Shown here: in pieces, positions 1-5,064 of the stretch
How positions within the stretch are numbered: position 1 is the first letter of the stretch
How the letters are laid out: every line of letters starts with the position of its first letter
Assembly (NCBI GenBank): GCA_011051815.1
Contig: DRKK01000139.1
Span: 1 to 5,064 of the forward strand
Reading direction: 5' to 3'
Length of the DNA: 5,064 nt
From: Sphingomonadales bacterium
GTDB taxonomy: Bacteria > Pseudomonadota > Alphaproteobacteria > Sphingomonadales > Emcibacteraceae
Position numbers and translations under genes: made by a program
Notes under the pieces: model-generated
The model's input: the letters and a program-made list of their open reading frames with translations, nothing else
Told to the model about the DNA's origin: nothing
The model's database searches: none

Positions 1-481
1 AATCTTCCCGGCCATCAAATTCCAGCGGTTTGAGCCTGAATTTCTCACAGAGTGCCAGATTAAAGGCCGGGGTGGCCTCGACCCATTTCCGGTTCAGGAA
101 CAGCTCAGCATAAGCATGCCAGGGCATGATGTCGCCACCAATAAATTTTTTGAGCCGTTCCGTGGTAATATGGTTTTTCACATCGGCAAAGCCCAGCCGG
201 GCGGGGATGCCGTGAACCCGGGCACAGGCAGCAAGAATAGCGGCTTTGGAAATGCAAAAACCGACTTCCTGATCTAAAGTCCAGCTTGCCTTGAAAACAT
301 CCGGGTTGGTGTAATCAATATAGGGGGTATAGGTAAAGTCATCCCGGATCCGGTAATAGAGCGCAATAGCCTTGTCCATATCACCTGTGATGCCCTTGCA
401 GGTTTCATGGGCATAGGCGATGATATTGCCCGCATTACTGTCAATATAGGTGCCGGGGTGGAGATACATGGGAACGGACAT
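1..481 (-). CDS. Transglutaminase-like domain protein, C-terminus cut by window edge
   Basis: The first 160 residues are visible and no stop occurs before the left edge, so the 3' end is missing. The protein resembles the transglutaminase-like (papain-fold) superfamily. A candidate nucleophile is Cys76 in GFCISKA, followed by the typical helix and the HGIPARLGF segment (90-98). A candidate His122 lies in PWHAYAELFL, followed by KWVEATPAFN (132-141). In classical members the third catalytic residue is an Asp in a W-V-x-x-D-P context; here Thr137 sits at that place. No signal peptide is visible, so a cytoplasmic location is likely. The ATG at 481 is nine bases after the cfa stop, with only a weak GAG eight bases upstream; Met5 is a possible alternative start. 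Substrate and reaction are unknown: it could be a protease, amidase or transglutaminase relative. Family assignment is fairly firm, function is not. Confidence 0.8.
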   Translation of the reverse strand, partial: MSVPMYLHPGTYIDSNAGNIIAYAHETCKGITGDMDKAIALYYRIRDDFTYTPYIDYTNPDVFKASWTLDQEVGFCISKAAILAACARVHGIPARLGFADVKNHITTERLKKFIGGDIMPWHAYAELFLNRKWVEATPAFNLALCEKFRLKPLEFDGRED

Positions 482-490
482 ATTAAATAC

Positions 491-1690
491 TCAGTTTTTA
501 AAGAGATAATCCCGGGTGAGGGGAACAGTCCCCACTTTTTTAGCCAGTTGGAACTGGAAAACCACATGGCCCAGATTACGGAAAGACGCTTCCGCGCTGG
601 CCAGATAGAAATCCCACATGCGGAAAAAACGTTCGTCATAAAGGTCAATAATGGCGGCCTTGTTTTTATAAACCCGCGCGCGCCATTCTTTGAGGGTTTT
701 GGCATAATGTAACCGCCATACTTCCATATCGGTAATATAAAGCCCGGCTTTTTCAATGATCGGGGCGATTTCCGACAGGCTGGGGGCATAGCCGCCGGGG
801 AAGATATATTTAATGGTCCAGGGGTCCGTGGAGCCGGGACCATCAGCCCGGCCAATAGTATGGATCATGGCAACCCCGTCATCTTTCAAGCAATCATAGA
901 CCTTGTCAAAATAGGTCTGATATTGCCGCCGTCCCACATGCTCAAACATGCCGACGGAGACGACACGGTCAAATTTTTGGGTCACATCCCGATAGTCCTG
1001 AAAATTGAACTGTACTTTGTCGGACACATTACCGTCTTTGGCCCGTTTGCGGGCAATGTCATATTGTTCCTGACTGAGTGTCACGCCGGTGACACTGGCG
1101 CCGGAGATCTTATTCAGATGCAGGGCCACCCCGCCCCAGCCACAACCGATGTCCAATACCTTATGATGGTCTTCCAGCAGAAGTTTGGCGGCAATAAGGT
1201 TTTTCTTATTCTCCTGCGCCTGTTCCAGCGTATCCCCTTCTGATCTATAGTAGGCACAGCTATATTGCCGGTCCGGATCCAGAAACAGATCATAGAGCTT
1301 GCCCGACAGGTCATAATGATGGGCCACATTTTTTTGGGAACGTCCTGTCGGATTAATCTGCGCGATCCAGCTTTTAAAACGGCTATAGGGATCACCGCCG
1401 GTCAGATGCATGGGGTTGCCCTTGCGCCATTCCATATTTTTGGTGATCATATAGAGGAAGTCATATATATCCTTGCCCTCTTCAACGGTCAGGCTGCCAT
1501 CCATATAACATTCCCCGGCCTTCAGGTCCGGTTTTAAAAACAGCTTCCGGGGAACACTGTTGTCATGAAGGCGAATGGTGATCTCAGGCGTCGGCGTACC
1601 GACAAAGCTATGTTTGGTGCCAGAGGCATCAATGACATGAAGTGTACCCTCGCGGATCAGTTTTTTCAGAAAAAAGGCCAGTAAGAACAT
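491..1690 (-). CDS. cfa: Cyclopropane-fatty-acyl-phospholipid synthase
   Basis: This 399-residue protein transfers a methylene group from S-adenosylmethionine to the double bond of unsaturated acyl chains in membrane phospholipids, giving cyclopropane fatty acids; it acts at the inner face of the membrane. Residues 1-120 form the family's N-terminal domain, and the SAM-binding Rossmann fold starts at VLDIGCGWGG (178-187). Residues that bind bicarbonate in the E. coli enzyme can all be matched by motif: Cys145 in YSCAYY, Glu250 in VGMFEHVG, His277 and Ile279 in IHTIGR, and Tyr329 in RLHYAKTL. The C-terminal PLTRDYL is usual in alphaproteobacterial homologues. Length is close to the 382 residues of E. 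coli Cfa. The start fits the family's N-terminus, with a weak GGA six bases upstream of the ATG. It is divergent from crcB and leads a likely two-gene operon with the transglutaminase-like gene. The main alternative is another member of the mycolic-acid/CFA methyltransferase family. Confidence 0.95.
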   Translation of the reverse strand: MFLLAFFLKKLIREGTLHVIDASGTKHSFVGTPTPEITIRLHDNSVPRKLFLKPDLKAGECYMDGSLTVEEGKDIYDFLYMITKNMEWRKGNPMHLTGGDPYSRFKSWIAQINPTGRSQKNVAHHYDLSGKLYDLFLDPDRQYSCAYYRSEGDTLEQAQENKKNLIAAKLLLEDHHKVLDIGCGWGGVALHLNKISGASVTGVTLSQEQYDIARKRAKDGNVSDKVQFNFQDYRDVTQKFDRVVSVGMFEHVGRRQYQTYFDKVYDCLKDDGVAMIHTIGRADGPGSTDPWTIKYIFPGGYAPSLSEIAPIIEKAGLYITDMEVWRLHYAKTLKEWRARVYKNKAAIIDLYDERFFRMWDFYLASAEASFRNLGHVVFQFQLAKKVGTVPLTRDYLFKN

Positions 1691-1782
1691 TTGTTATCCA
1701 ACTTTAAAGATTTGCGCAATCATGCCATTTTGTCGTATGCTGTGCAAGATGATAATTTGGCGTTATGGCACCGGGAGGGCAT
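1691..1782. promoter_or_regulatory. Divergent promoter region between cfa and crcB
   Basis: This is the only space from which both the minus-strand cfa transcript and the plus-strand crcB operon can start. On the plus strand GATAAT (1751-1756) is one base off the sigma-70 -10 consensus, with TTGTCG (1730-1735) 15 bases before it; TTGCGC (1712-1717) and TATGCT (1736-1741), 18 bases apart, are another pair. On the minus strand TTGCAC (1747-1742) and CATGAT (1724-1719) are 17 bases apart but match poorly. A perfect palindrome TTGCGCAA lies at 1712-1719. The presence of promoters follows from the layout; the exact boxes are guesses. Confidence 0.4.
1773..1779 (+). promoter_or_regulatory. Ribosome binding site of crcB
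   Basis: GGGAGGG is a strong Shine-Dalgarno match four to five bases before the ATG at 1783. It lies downstream of the in-frame ATG at 1765, which has no such site in front of it. This decides the start in favour of 1783, which also gives the N-terminus usual for CrcB. Confidence 0.7.
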
Positions 1783-2181
1783 ATGTTTAAAATGATTTTA
1801 GCCGTGGCAATGGGCGGTGCCCTGGGGGCTACGGGCCGGTTTCTGGTGGGTAAAATGATGTTCAGGCTTATGGGGCCGGGCTTTCCCTGGGGCACCCTGA
1901 CGGTGAATATCCTTGGTTCTTTCATCATTGGCGTGGTGGTGACCTTACTGGCCGCCCGATATAGCCTGTCCCATCACTGGCAGGGGTTTTTGGTCATTGG
2001 CGTTTTGGGTGGTTTTACCACTTTTTCCGCCTTCTCTCTGGAGGTGGGGCTGATGCTGGAGCGGGATGAGATCGCCCTTGCGGGCACCTATGCGGTCTCG
2101 TCGCTCATATTGGGGGTTGCGGCTCTGTTCTTGGGGCTTTACGCCGGGCGCTATTTGGCGTACTACCATCCCCTGACATAA
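1783..2181 (+). CDS. crcB: CrcB/Fluc fluoride channel
   Basis: This is a 132-residue inner-membrane protein of the Fluc family, which forms dual-topology dimers that let fluoride leave the cell and so protect against fluoride toxicity. Four hydrophobic segments are visible, at about 4-24, 33-58, 66-92 and 98-124. Family signatures are GGALGATGR (11-19), the pore-lining Asn42 in TVNILGSF, and GGFTTFSAFSLE (76-87), with Phe81 and Phe84 matching the paired channel phenylalanines and Gly77/Thr80 in the segment that holds the central sodium ion. A single gene of this length fits the homodimer type, not the paired-gene type. The ATG at 1783 is preferred over 1765 because of its ribosome binding site; 1792 is also possible. 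It is the first gene of the plus-strand operon, and its stop codon overlaps the next gene's ribosome binding site. Confidence 0.95.
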   Translation: MFKMILAVAMGGALGATGRFLVGKMMFRLMGPGFPWGTLTVNILGSFIIGVVVTLLAARYSLSHHWQGFLVIGVLGGFTTFSAFSLEVGLMLERDEIALAGTYAVSSLILGVAALFLGLYAGRYLAYYHPLT

Positions 2182-2185
2182 GGAG
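2181..2185 (+). promoter_or_regulatory. Ribosome binding site of the pseudouridine synthase gene
   Basis: AGGAG begins at the last base of the crcB stop codon and ends six bases before the ATG at 2192. A GTG at 2189 in the same frame is only three bases away, too close for efficient initiation, so ATG at 2192 is the chosen start. The overlap with the crcB stop suggests coupled translation. Confidence 0.7.
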
Positions 2186-2191
2186 ATAGTG

Positions 2192-3178
2192 ATGGGCGTG
2201 ACCCACCATAAGATTCAGCCGTTCGAGGATGGCTGGCGTATTGATAAATGGTTCAAACAGAAATTCCCGGATTTAAGCTTTGGCCGCCTGTCAAAGCTGA
2301 TGCGTACCGGACAGGTGCGGGCCGATGGCAAACGGATCAAAGCCGGCTTTCGGGTGGCAGAGGGCATGGAAATTCGCGTGCCTCCCATTGGAGACAACCC
2401 CAATGCGGGCAAGGCCCGCGCCCCCAAGCTTCAGAAAAAACAAAGCGATGAAGACAGCCGCCTGATGCGGGATATGGTGATTTATCAGGATAACAGCGTG
2501 ATTGTCCTCAATAAGCCCCCCGGCCTTGCGGTACAGGGCGGCAGCAAGACGACGCGCCATATTGACGGGCTGTTGGACTGTCTTCAGGGCGATAACCCGG
2601 AACGGCCAAAGCTGGTTCATCGGCTGGACAAGGATACCAGCGGGGTTCTGGTGATCGCGCGCAACAGTGCGGCGGCAAAGAGCCTGACGGAATCATTCCG
2701 CAACCGGCGCACCTCCAAAATCTATTGGGCTTTAGTGGTGGGCAGGCCGGAACGGACCGAGGGTACTGTGAATGCTCCGTTGGACAAGGAACCGGGCACT
2801 CGGGGTGAGCGCATGATGGTGGCTGACAAGGGCAAGAAGGCGGTGACGGACTTTTATGTGATGGACAGCGCGCTCAGGTCGACAAGCTGGGTTGCCTTCA
2901 AACCGGTGACGGGCCGTACTCATCAGATACGGGTCCATGCCACGGTGCTAGACACGCCCATAGTAGGGGACGGTAAATACGGCGGCAAGACGGCCTTTCT
3001 GGACGGGGCGGTCAGTAAGAAATTGCACCTGCACGCGCGGAGCATTGAAATCAATCACCCGGACGGCGGCCTGCTTGATGTGACGGCGGACCTGCCGCGT
3101 CATATGAAGGAAAGCTGGGATATGTTCGGCTTTGACAAGCAGGACAAGAGCAATCCCTTTGCGGAGGATGAGGCATAA
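2192..3178 (+). CDS. rluC: RluC-type 23S rRNA pseudouridine synthase (RluA family)
   Basis: This 328-residue cytoplasmic enzyme isomerises uridines in RNA to pseudouridine. An N-terminal S4 RNA-binding domain covers about residues 15-65 (RIDKWFKQKFP onward), then comes a basic linker (about 68-88), then the RluA-type catalytic domain. The catalytic Asp is Asp146 in LVHRLDKDTSG; the conserved active-site Tyr is Tyr178 in KIYWALV; the RTHQIRVHA motif is at 242-250. The NKPPGLAVQGG segment (107-117) resembles RluC more than RluD, and RluC of E. coli modifies U955, U2504 and U2580 of 23S rRNA. That target assignment is inferred from homology; an RluD-like or other rRNA target is not excluded. The charged C-terminal tail (about 315-328) is likely disordered. 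The stop codon shares one base with the next start codon. Confidence 0.9.
   Translation: MGVTHHKIQPFEDGWRIDKWFKQKFPDLSFGRLSKLMRTGQVRADGKRIKAGFRVAEGMEIRVPPIGDNPNAGKARAPKLQKKQSDEDSRLMRDMVIYQDNSVIVLNKPPGLAVQGGSKTTRHIDGLLDCLQGDNPERPKLVHRLDKDTSGVLVIARNSAAAKSLTESFRNRRTSKIYWALVVGRPERTEGTVNAPLDKEPGTRGERMMVADKGKKAVTDFYVMDSALRSTSWVAFKPVTGRTHQIRVHATVLDTPIVGDGKYGGKTAFLDGAVSKKLHLHARSIEINHPDGGLLDVTADLPRHMKESWDMFGFDKQDKSNPFAEDEA
3163..3173 (+). promoter_or_regulatory. Ribosome binding site of the MAPEG gene inside the upstream CDS
   Basis: GGAGG (3163-3167) and a second GAGG (3170-3173) lie within the last codons of the pseudouridine synthase gene, ten and four bases before the ATG at 3178. With the TAATG stop-start overlap this favours re-initiation by ribosomes finishing the upstream gene. 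Confidence 0.5.
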
Positions 3179-3705
3179 TGATTATCCTGAACCAGAAACA
3201 AAAAGATGTACGTATCGGCATGATTGCCGGGGCGGTATTTTCTGTTGTCTGGGTTGGTATGGGCTATGGCTTTATCGATATTGACCTGCCCTTGTGGGTG
3301 ACCACCGGCGACCGTCTGGCCTATGTGCTGAAAAGTGAAATTTACGCGGCCTTGATGCTATTGTTTGGCATCATGGCGGTGGCGGGACAACGGTTTTTCT
3401 CTGATCAGGCCATCGAAGGACAGACAGAGGGGCTGCCCAAGGCGATCACCATAAACCTGCGCTATATCCAAAACACCATGGAACAGCTTGTCTTGATGAT
3501 CATCGTTCATTTGGCCTATGCCGTCACGGCGAACAGCGGGGATATGAAGATCATTCCCATTCTGGTCAGCCTGTTCATCGTGGGCCGGGTCTGCTTCTGG
3601 ATTGGTTATCATCAAAATGCCCTGTCCCGCGCCTTTGGCTTTGCGGTAACTTTTTATCCGACGGCGGTGATGATGTTCGTCACCCTGTGGCATATGGGAG
3701 TATAG
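3178..3705 (+). CDS. MAPEG-family four-helix membrane protein
   Basis: This 175-residue integral membrane protein matches the MAPEG family (membrane-associated proteins in eicosanoid and glutathione metabolism). Hydrophobic segments are visible at about 13-32, 54-70, 102-118, 124-143 and 152-172; the usual fold has four helices, so one of these may be interfacial or two may be parts of one. Signatures are NLRYIQNTMEQL (93-104), close to the R-x-x-QNT-x-EQ core of the family, and RVCFWIGYHQNALSRAFGF (137-155), which corresponds to the second conserved block. Family members in eukaryotes are glutathione transferases, peroxidases or leukotriene synthases working as trimers; bacterial substrates are mostly unknown, so no reaction is assigned. 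The start overlaps the preceding stop by one base and the stop directly abuts the next ATG, so it is firmly inside the operon. Confidence 0.85.
   Translation: MIILNQKQKDVRIGMIAGAVFSVVWVGMGYGFIDIDLPLWVTTGDRLAYVLKSEIYAALMLLFGIMAVAGQRFFSDQAIEGQTEGLPKAITINLRYIQNTMEQLVLMIIVHLAYAVTANSGDMKIIPILVSLFIVGRVCFWIGYHQNALSRAFGFAVTFYPTAVMMFVTLWHMGV
3696..3700 (+). promoter_or_regulatory. Ribosome binding site of the HAD phosphatase gene
   Basis: GGGAG lies in the last codons of the MAPEG gene, five bases before the ATG at 3706. The MAPEG stop TAG is immediately followed by this ATG, which supports both the start choice and coupled translation. Confidence 0.6.
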
Positions 3706-4365
3706 ATGAAACTTATTGTGTTTGATTGTGACGGGACTTTGGTGGATGGTCAGCATTTGATCCTTGACGCCATGCAGTCAGCTTGCCGGGTCTGTGATAC
3801 GGCCTATCCGGGGGATGAGGCCATCCGTCAGATTGTTGGTCTTTCCCTGATGGAGGCCATTGGAATTTGTCATCCCGATGAAAGTGAAGCGACCCACCTT
3901 GCCCTCAAGGATGCTTTCGTTGCCCGCTTTCAGGAGTTACGCAAGTTGGATGATGTGCCGGAGCCACTTTTTGACGGGGTGAAAGAGGTTATTGAAAGCC
4001 TGAGCGAGGCAGGGTATTTGTTGGGTGTTGCCACGGGAAAATCTCGGCGCGGGTTGGAGATCACCTTGAAAAATCATGGGTTGAGCGATTATTTCCTGAC
4101 TTTAAATACTGCCGATGACGGGCCGGGCAAGCCTCATCCGTCCATGTTACTGAACGCCATGCAGGACGTTGGGGCCAGAGCGGAAAATACTTTTATGATC
4201 GGTGACACCACCTATGACATTCATATGGCCCAGGCGGCAAAGGTGCGGGCCGTGGGCGTGACATGGGGCTATCATGAGCCGGAAGAGCTGATGCAGGCCG
4301 GGGCCGACCATATGATTGACCATATTTCCCATCTCAGAAAGATTCTTGATGAAACGGTTTTATAA
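3706..4365 (+). CDS. HAD-superfamily phosphatase, phosphoglycolate phosphatase-like
   Basis: This 219-residue cytoplasmic protein carries all four motifs of haloacid dehalogenase-type phosphatases. Motif I is VFDCDGTLVD, with nucleophile Asp7 and acid/base Asp9; motif II is Thr110 in GVATGKSRRG; motif III is Lys142 in GPGKPHP; motif IV is Asp167 and Asp171 in MIGDTTYDIHMA, for magnesium. Residues about 15-85 form an alpha-helical cap of the C1 type, as in phosphoglycolate phosphatase and beta-phosphoglucomutase relatives. Length agrees with the subfamily. The true substrate cannot be read from the sequence: Gph-like or a general housekeeping phosphatase are the leading options. It abuts the MAPEG gene upstream, and its last 17 bases overlap the ATP12 chaperone gene in another frame. 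The adjacency to ATP12 is common in Alphaproteobacteria as far as I recall. Confidence 0.9.
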   Translation: MKLIVFDCDGTLVDGQHLILDAMQSACRVCDTAYPGDEAIRQIVGLSLMEAIGICHPDESEATHLALKDAFVARFQELRKLDDVPEPLFDGVKEVIESLSEAGYLLGVATGKSRRGLEITLKNHGLSDYFLTLNTADDGPGKPHPSMLLNAMQDVGARAENTFMIGDTTYDIHMAQAAKVRAVGVTWGYHEPEELMQAGADHMIDHISHLRKILDETVL

Positions 4366-5038
4366 GCGCGCAGACGTGGTGCCGCAGGACAGTGGCTTTA
4401 CGGTGGAACTTGACGGGCGCTTGGTTAAAACGCCGGAAAAAAGACCCGCGATCAGCCCGACAAAAGCGCTGGCAGAGGCCATTTGCCAGGAATGGAACGC
4501 GCAAGAGGATAAGGTTGCGCCGGACAGTATGTTGATGGCCAAGCTATTGAATACGGCCATTGACCGGGTGGACACGCGCCGGGATGATCTGATTTCTGAA
4601 CTGGTCAATTATGCGGATACGGATTTGCTTTGTTACCGGGCGGAATCTCCGGCTGATCTGGCGGCTTTGCAGGCTACGGAATGGCAACCGCTCCTTGATT
4701 GGCTGGCGGATACGCATGAGGTTCACCTGACGGTTACAACAGGGATACTGCATGTGGCGCAGGACAAGGCGGCACTGGCCAAGGTGGGGACTATCCTACA
4801 GGATATTGACAGCTTCCGGCTGGCGGCTTTTTATAATATCACCACCCTATGCGGTTCGGTTTCGGTGGCCCTGAATGTGTTGGGGGGCAATATTGACGGG
4901 GCGCAGGCCTGGCGGGCGGCTATTCTGGATGAGCAATATCAGATTGACCAATGGGGCAGGGATGACGAAGCCAAAATCCGCCATGATAATATGAAGGCCG
5001 AGCTGGATGCAGCGGTTGCTTTTCTGACAATGCTTTAA
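4349..5038 (+). CDS. ATP12-family F1-ATPase assembly chaperone
   Basis: This 229-residue protein belongs to the ATP12 family, whose yeast and human members bind the alpha subunit of F1-ATPase and protect it until it joins the hexamer; alphaproteobacterial versions are thought to do the same in the cytoplasm. Visible family blocks are the N-terminal KRFYK, LDGRLVKTP (21-29), EAICQEW (43-49), LLNTAIDRV (66-74), YADTDLLCYRAESP (88-101), WQPLLDW (112-118) and DEQYQIDQWGRDDEA (194-208). The start at 4349 is chosen because homologues begin at MKRFYK; the extra 11 codons back to a TTG at 4316 would lie inside the HAD gene and have no family counterpart. A weak AGAAAG lies seven bases upstream. It overlaps the HAD gene by 17 bases and is the last gene before a hairpin. 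Confidence 0.93.
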   Translation: MKRFYKRADVVPQDSGFTVELDGRLVKTPEKRPAISPTKALAEAICQEWNAQEDKVAPDSMLMAKLLNTAIDRVDTRRDDLISELVNYADTDLLCYRAESPADLAALQATEWQPLLDWLADTHEVHLTVTTGILHVAQDKAALAKVGTILQDIDSFRLAAFYNITTLCGSVSVALNVLGGNIDGAQAWRAAILDEQYQIDQWGRDDEAKIRHDNMKAELDAAVAFLTML

Positions 5039-5039
5039 C

Positions 5040-5064
5040 AGTGGCGAGGCGTATCCCCGCCACT
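5040..5064 (+). terminator. Probable intrinsic terminator hairpin after the ATP12 gene, right side cut
   Basis: AGTGGCG (5040-5046) pairs perfectly with CGCCACT (5058-5064). After one A-C mismatch the stem can gain two more G-C pairs (5048-5049 with 5055-5056), leaving the loop CGTAT. It starts two bases after the TAA. A following T-run, which would prove an intrinsic terminator, would lie beyond the window edge, so this remains probable. Confidence 0.6.

Noticed and set aside
274..855. Open frame of 193 codons on the minus strand across the cfa/transglutaminase junction
   Set aside because: It overlaps two well-supported genes in another frame, is rich in Pro, Ser and Ile without domain signatures, and has no ribosome binding site of note.
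860..1243. Open frame of 127 codons on the plus strand opposite cfa
   Set aside because: It lies wholly antisense to the catalytic domain of cfa, shows no family motif, and is explained by the codon bias of the real gene.
1765..1782. Upstream ATG as the start of crcB, adding six residues
   Set aside because: No ribosome binding site precedes it, the strong GGGAGGG lies after it, and the extra MAPGGH does not fit the family's N-terminus.
2291..2620. Antisense open frame of 109 codons opposite the pseudouridine synthase gene
   Set aside because: Fully covered by a gene with clear S4 and catalytic motifs on the other strand; no independent support.
4316..4348. TTG at 4316 as the start of the ATP12 gene
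   Set aside because: The extension lies inside the HAD gene and precedes the family-typical MKRFYK beginning, so the ATG at 4349 is preferred.
1..5064. Mobile elements, CRISPR arrays, tRNA genes or defence systems
   Set aside because: I saw no repeats with regular spacing, no transposase or recombinase motifs, no target-site duplications and no tRNA-like folds; all coding space is taken by recognisable families.

Overview
The window is a gene-dense piece of a bacterial chromosome that looks like an alphaproteobacterium. The best single clue is an ATP12-family F1-ATPase assembly chaperone, a family known from mitochondria and Alphaproteobacteria. Its position downstream of a crcB, RluC-type pseudouridine synthase and HAD phosphatase series also fits gene orders common in that class. 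I cannot name the genus. All seven genes look intact except the first, which is cut by the left window edge. There are no rRNA or tRNA genes, insertion sequences, CRISPR repeats or phage genes, and no gene-free stretch longer than about 90 bases.

Left part (1-1690), minus strand: a cyclopropane-fatty-acyl-phospholipid synthase (cfa) is followed after nine bases by a transglutaminase-like protein whose C-terminus lies outside the window. The two probably share one transcript. The first modifies unsaturated acyl chains of membrane phospholipids with SAM; the role of the second is unknown.

Middle (1691-1782): a short divergent intergenic region must hold the promoters for both directions. It contains a perfect 8-base palindrome and weak promoter-like boxes, but no recognisable fluoride riboswitch.

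Right part (1783-5064), plus strand: a tightly packed five-gene operon with crcB (fluoride channel), an RluC-type 23S rRNA pseudouridine synthase, a four-helix MAPEG-family membrane protein, a HAD-superfamily phosphatase and the ATP12 chaperone. Junctions are 10 bases, a 1-base overlap (TAATG), direct abutment (TAGATG) and a 17-base overlap, so translational coupling is likely. A GC-rich hairpin right after the last stop codon, at the window edge, probably belongs to the operon terminator. The operon mixes ion detoxification, ribosome modification, membrane and small-molecule chemistry and ATP synthase assembly, so it reads as a housekeeping cluster and not as one dedicated pathway.

I found no convincing sign of a new biological system. 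The points most worth a second look are the transglutaminase-like protein, which has Thr where the family usually carries the catalytic Asp, and the MAPEG gene embedded in the otherwise familiar cluster.
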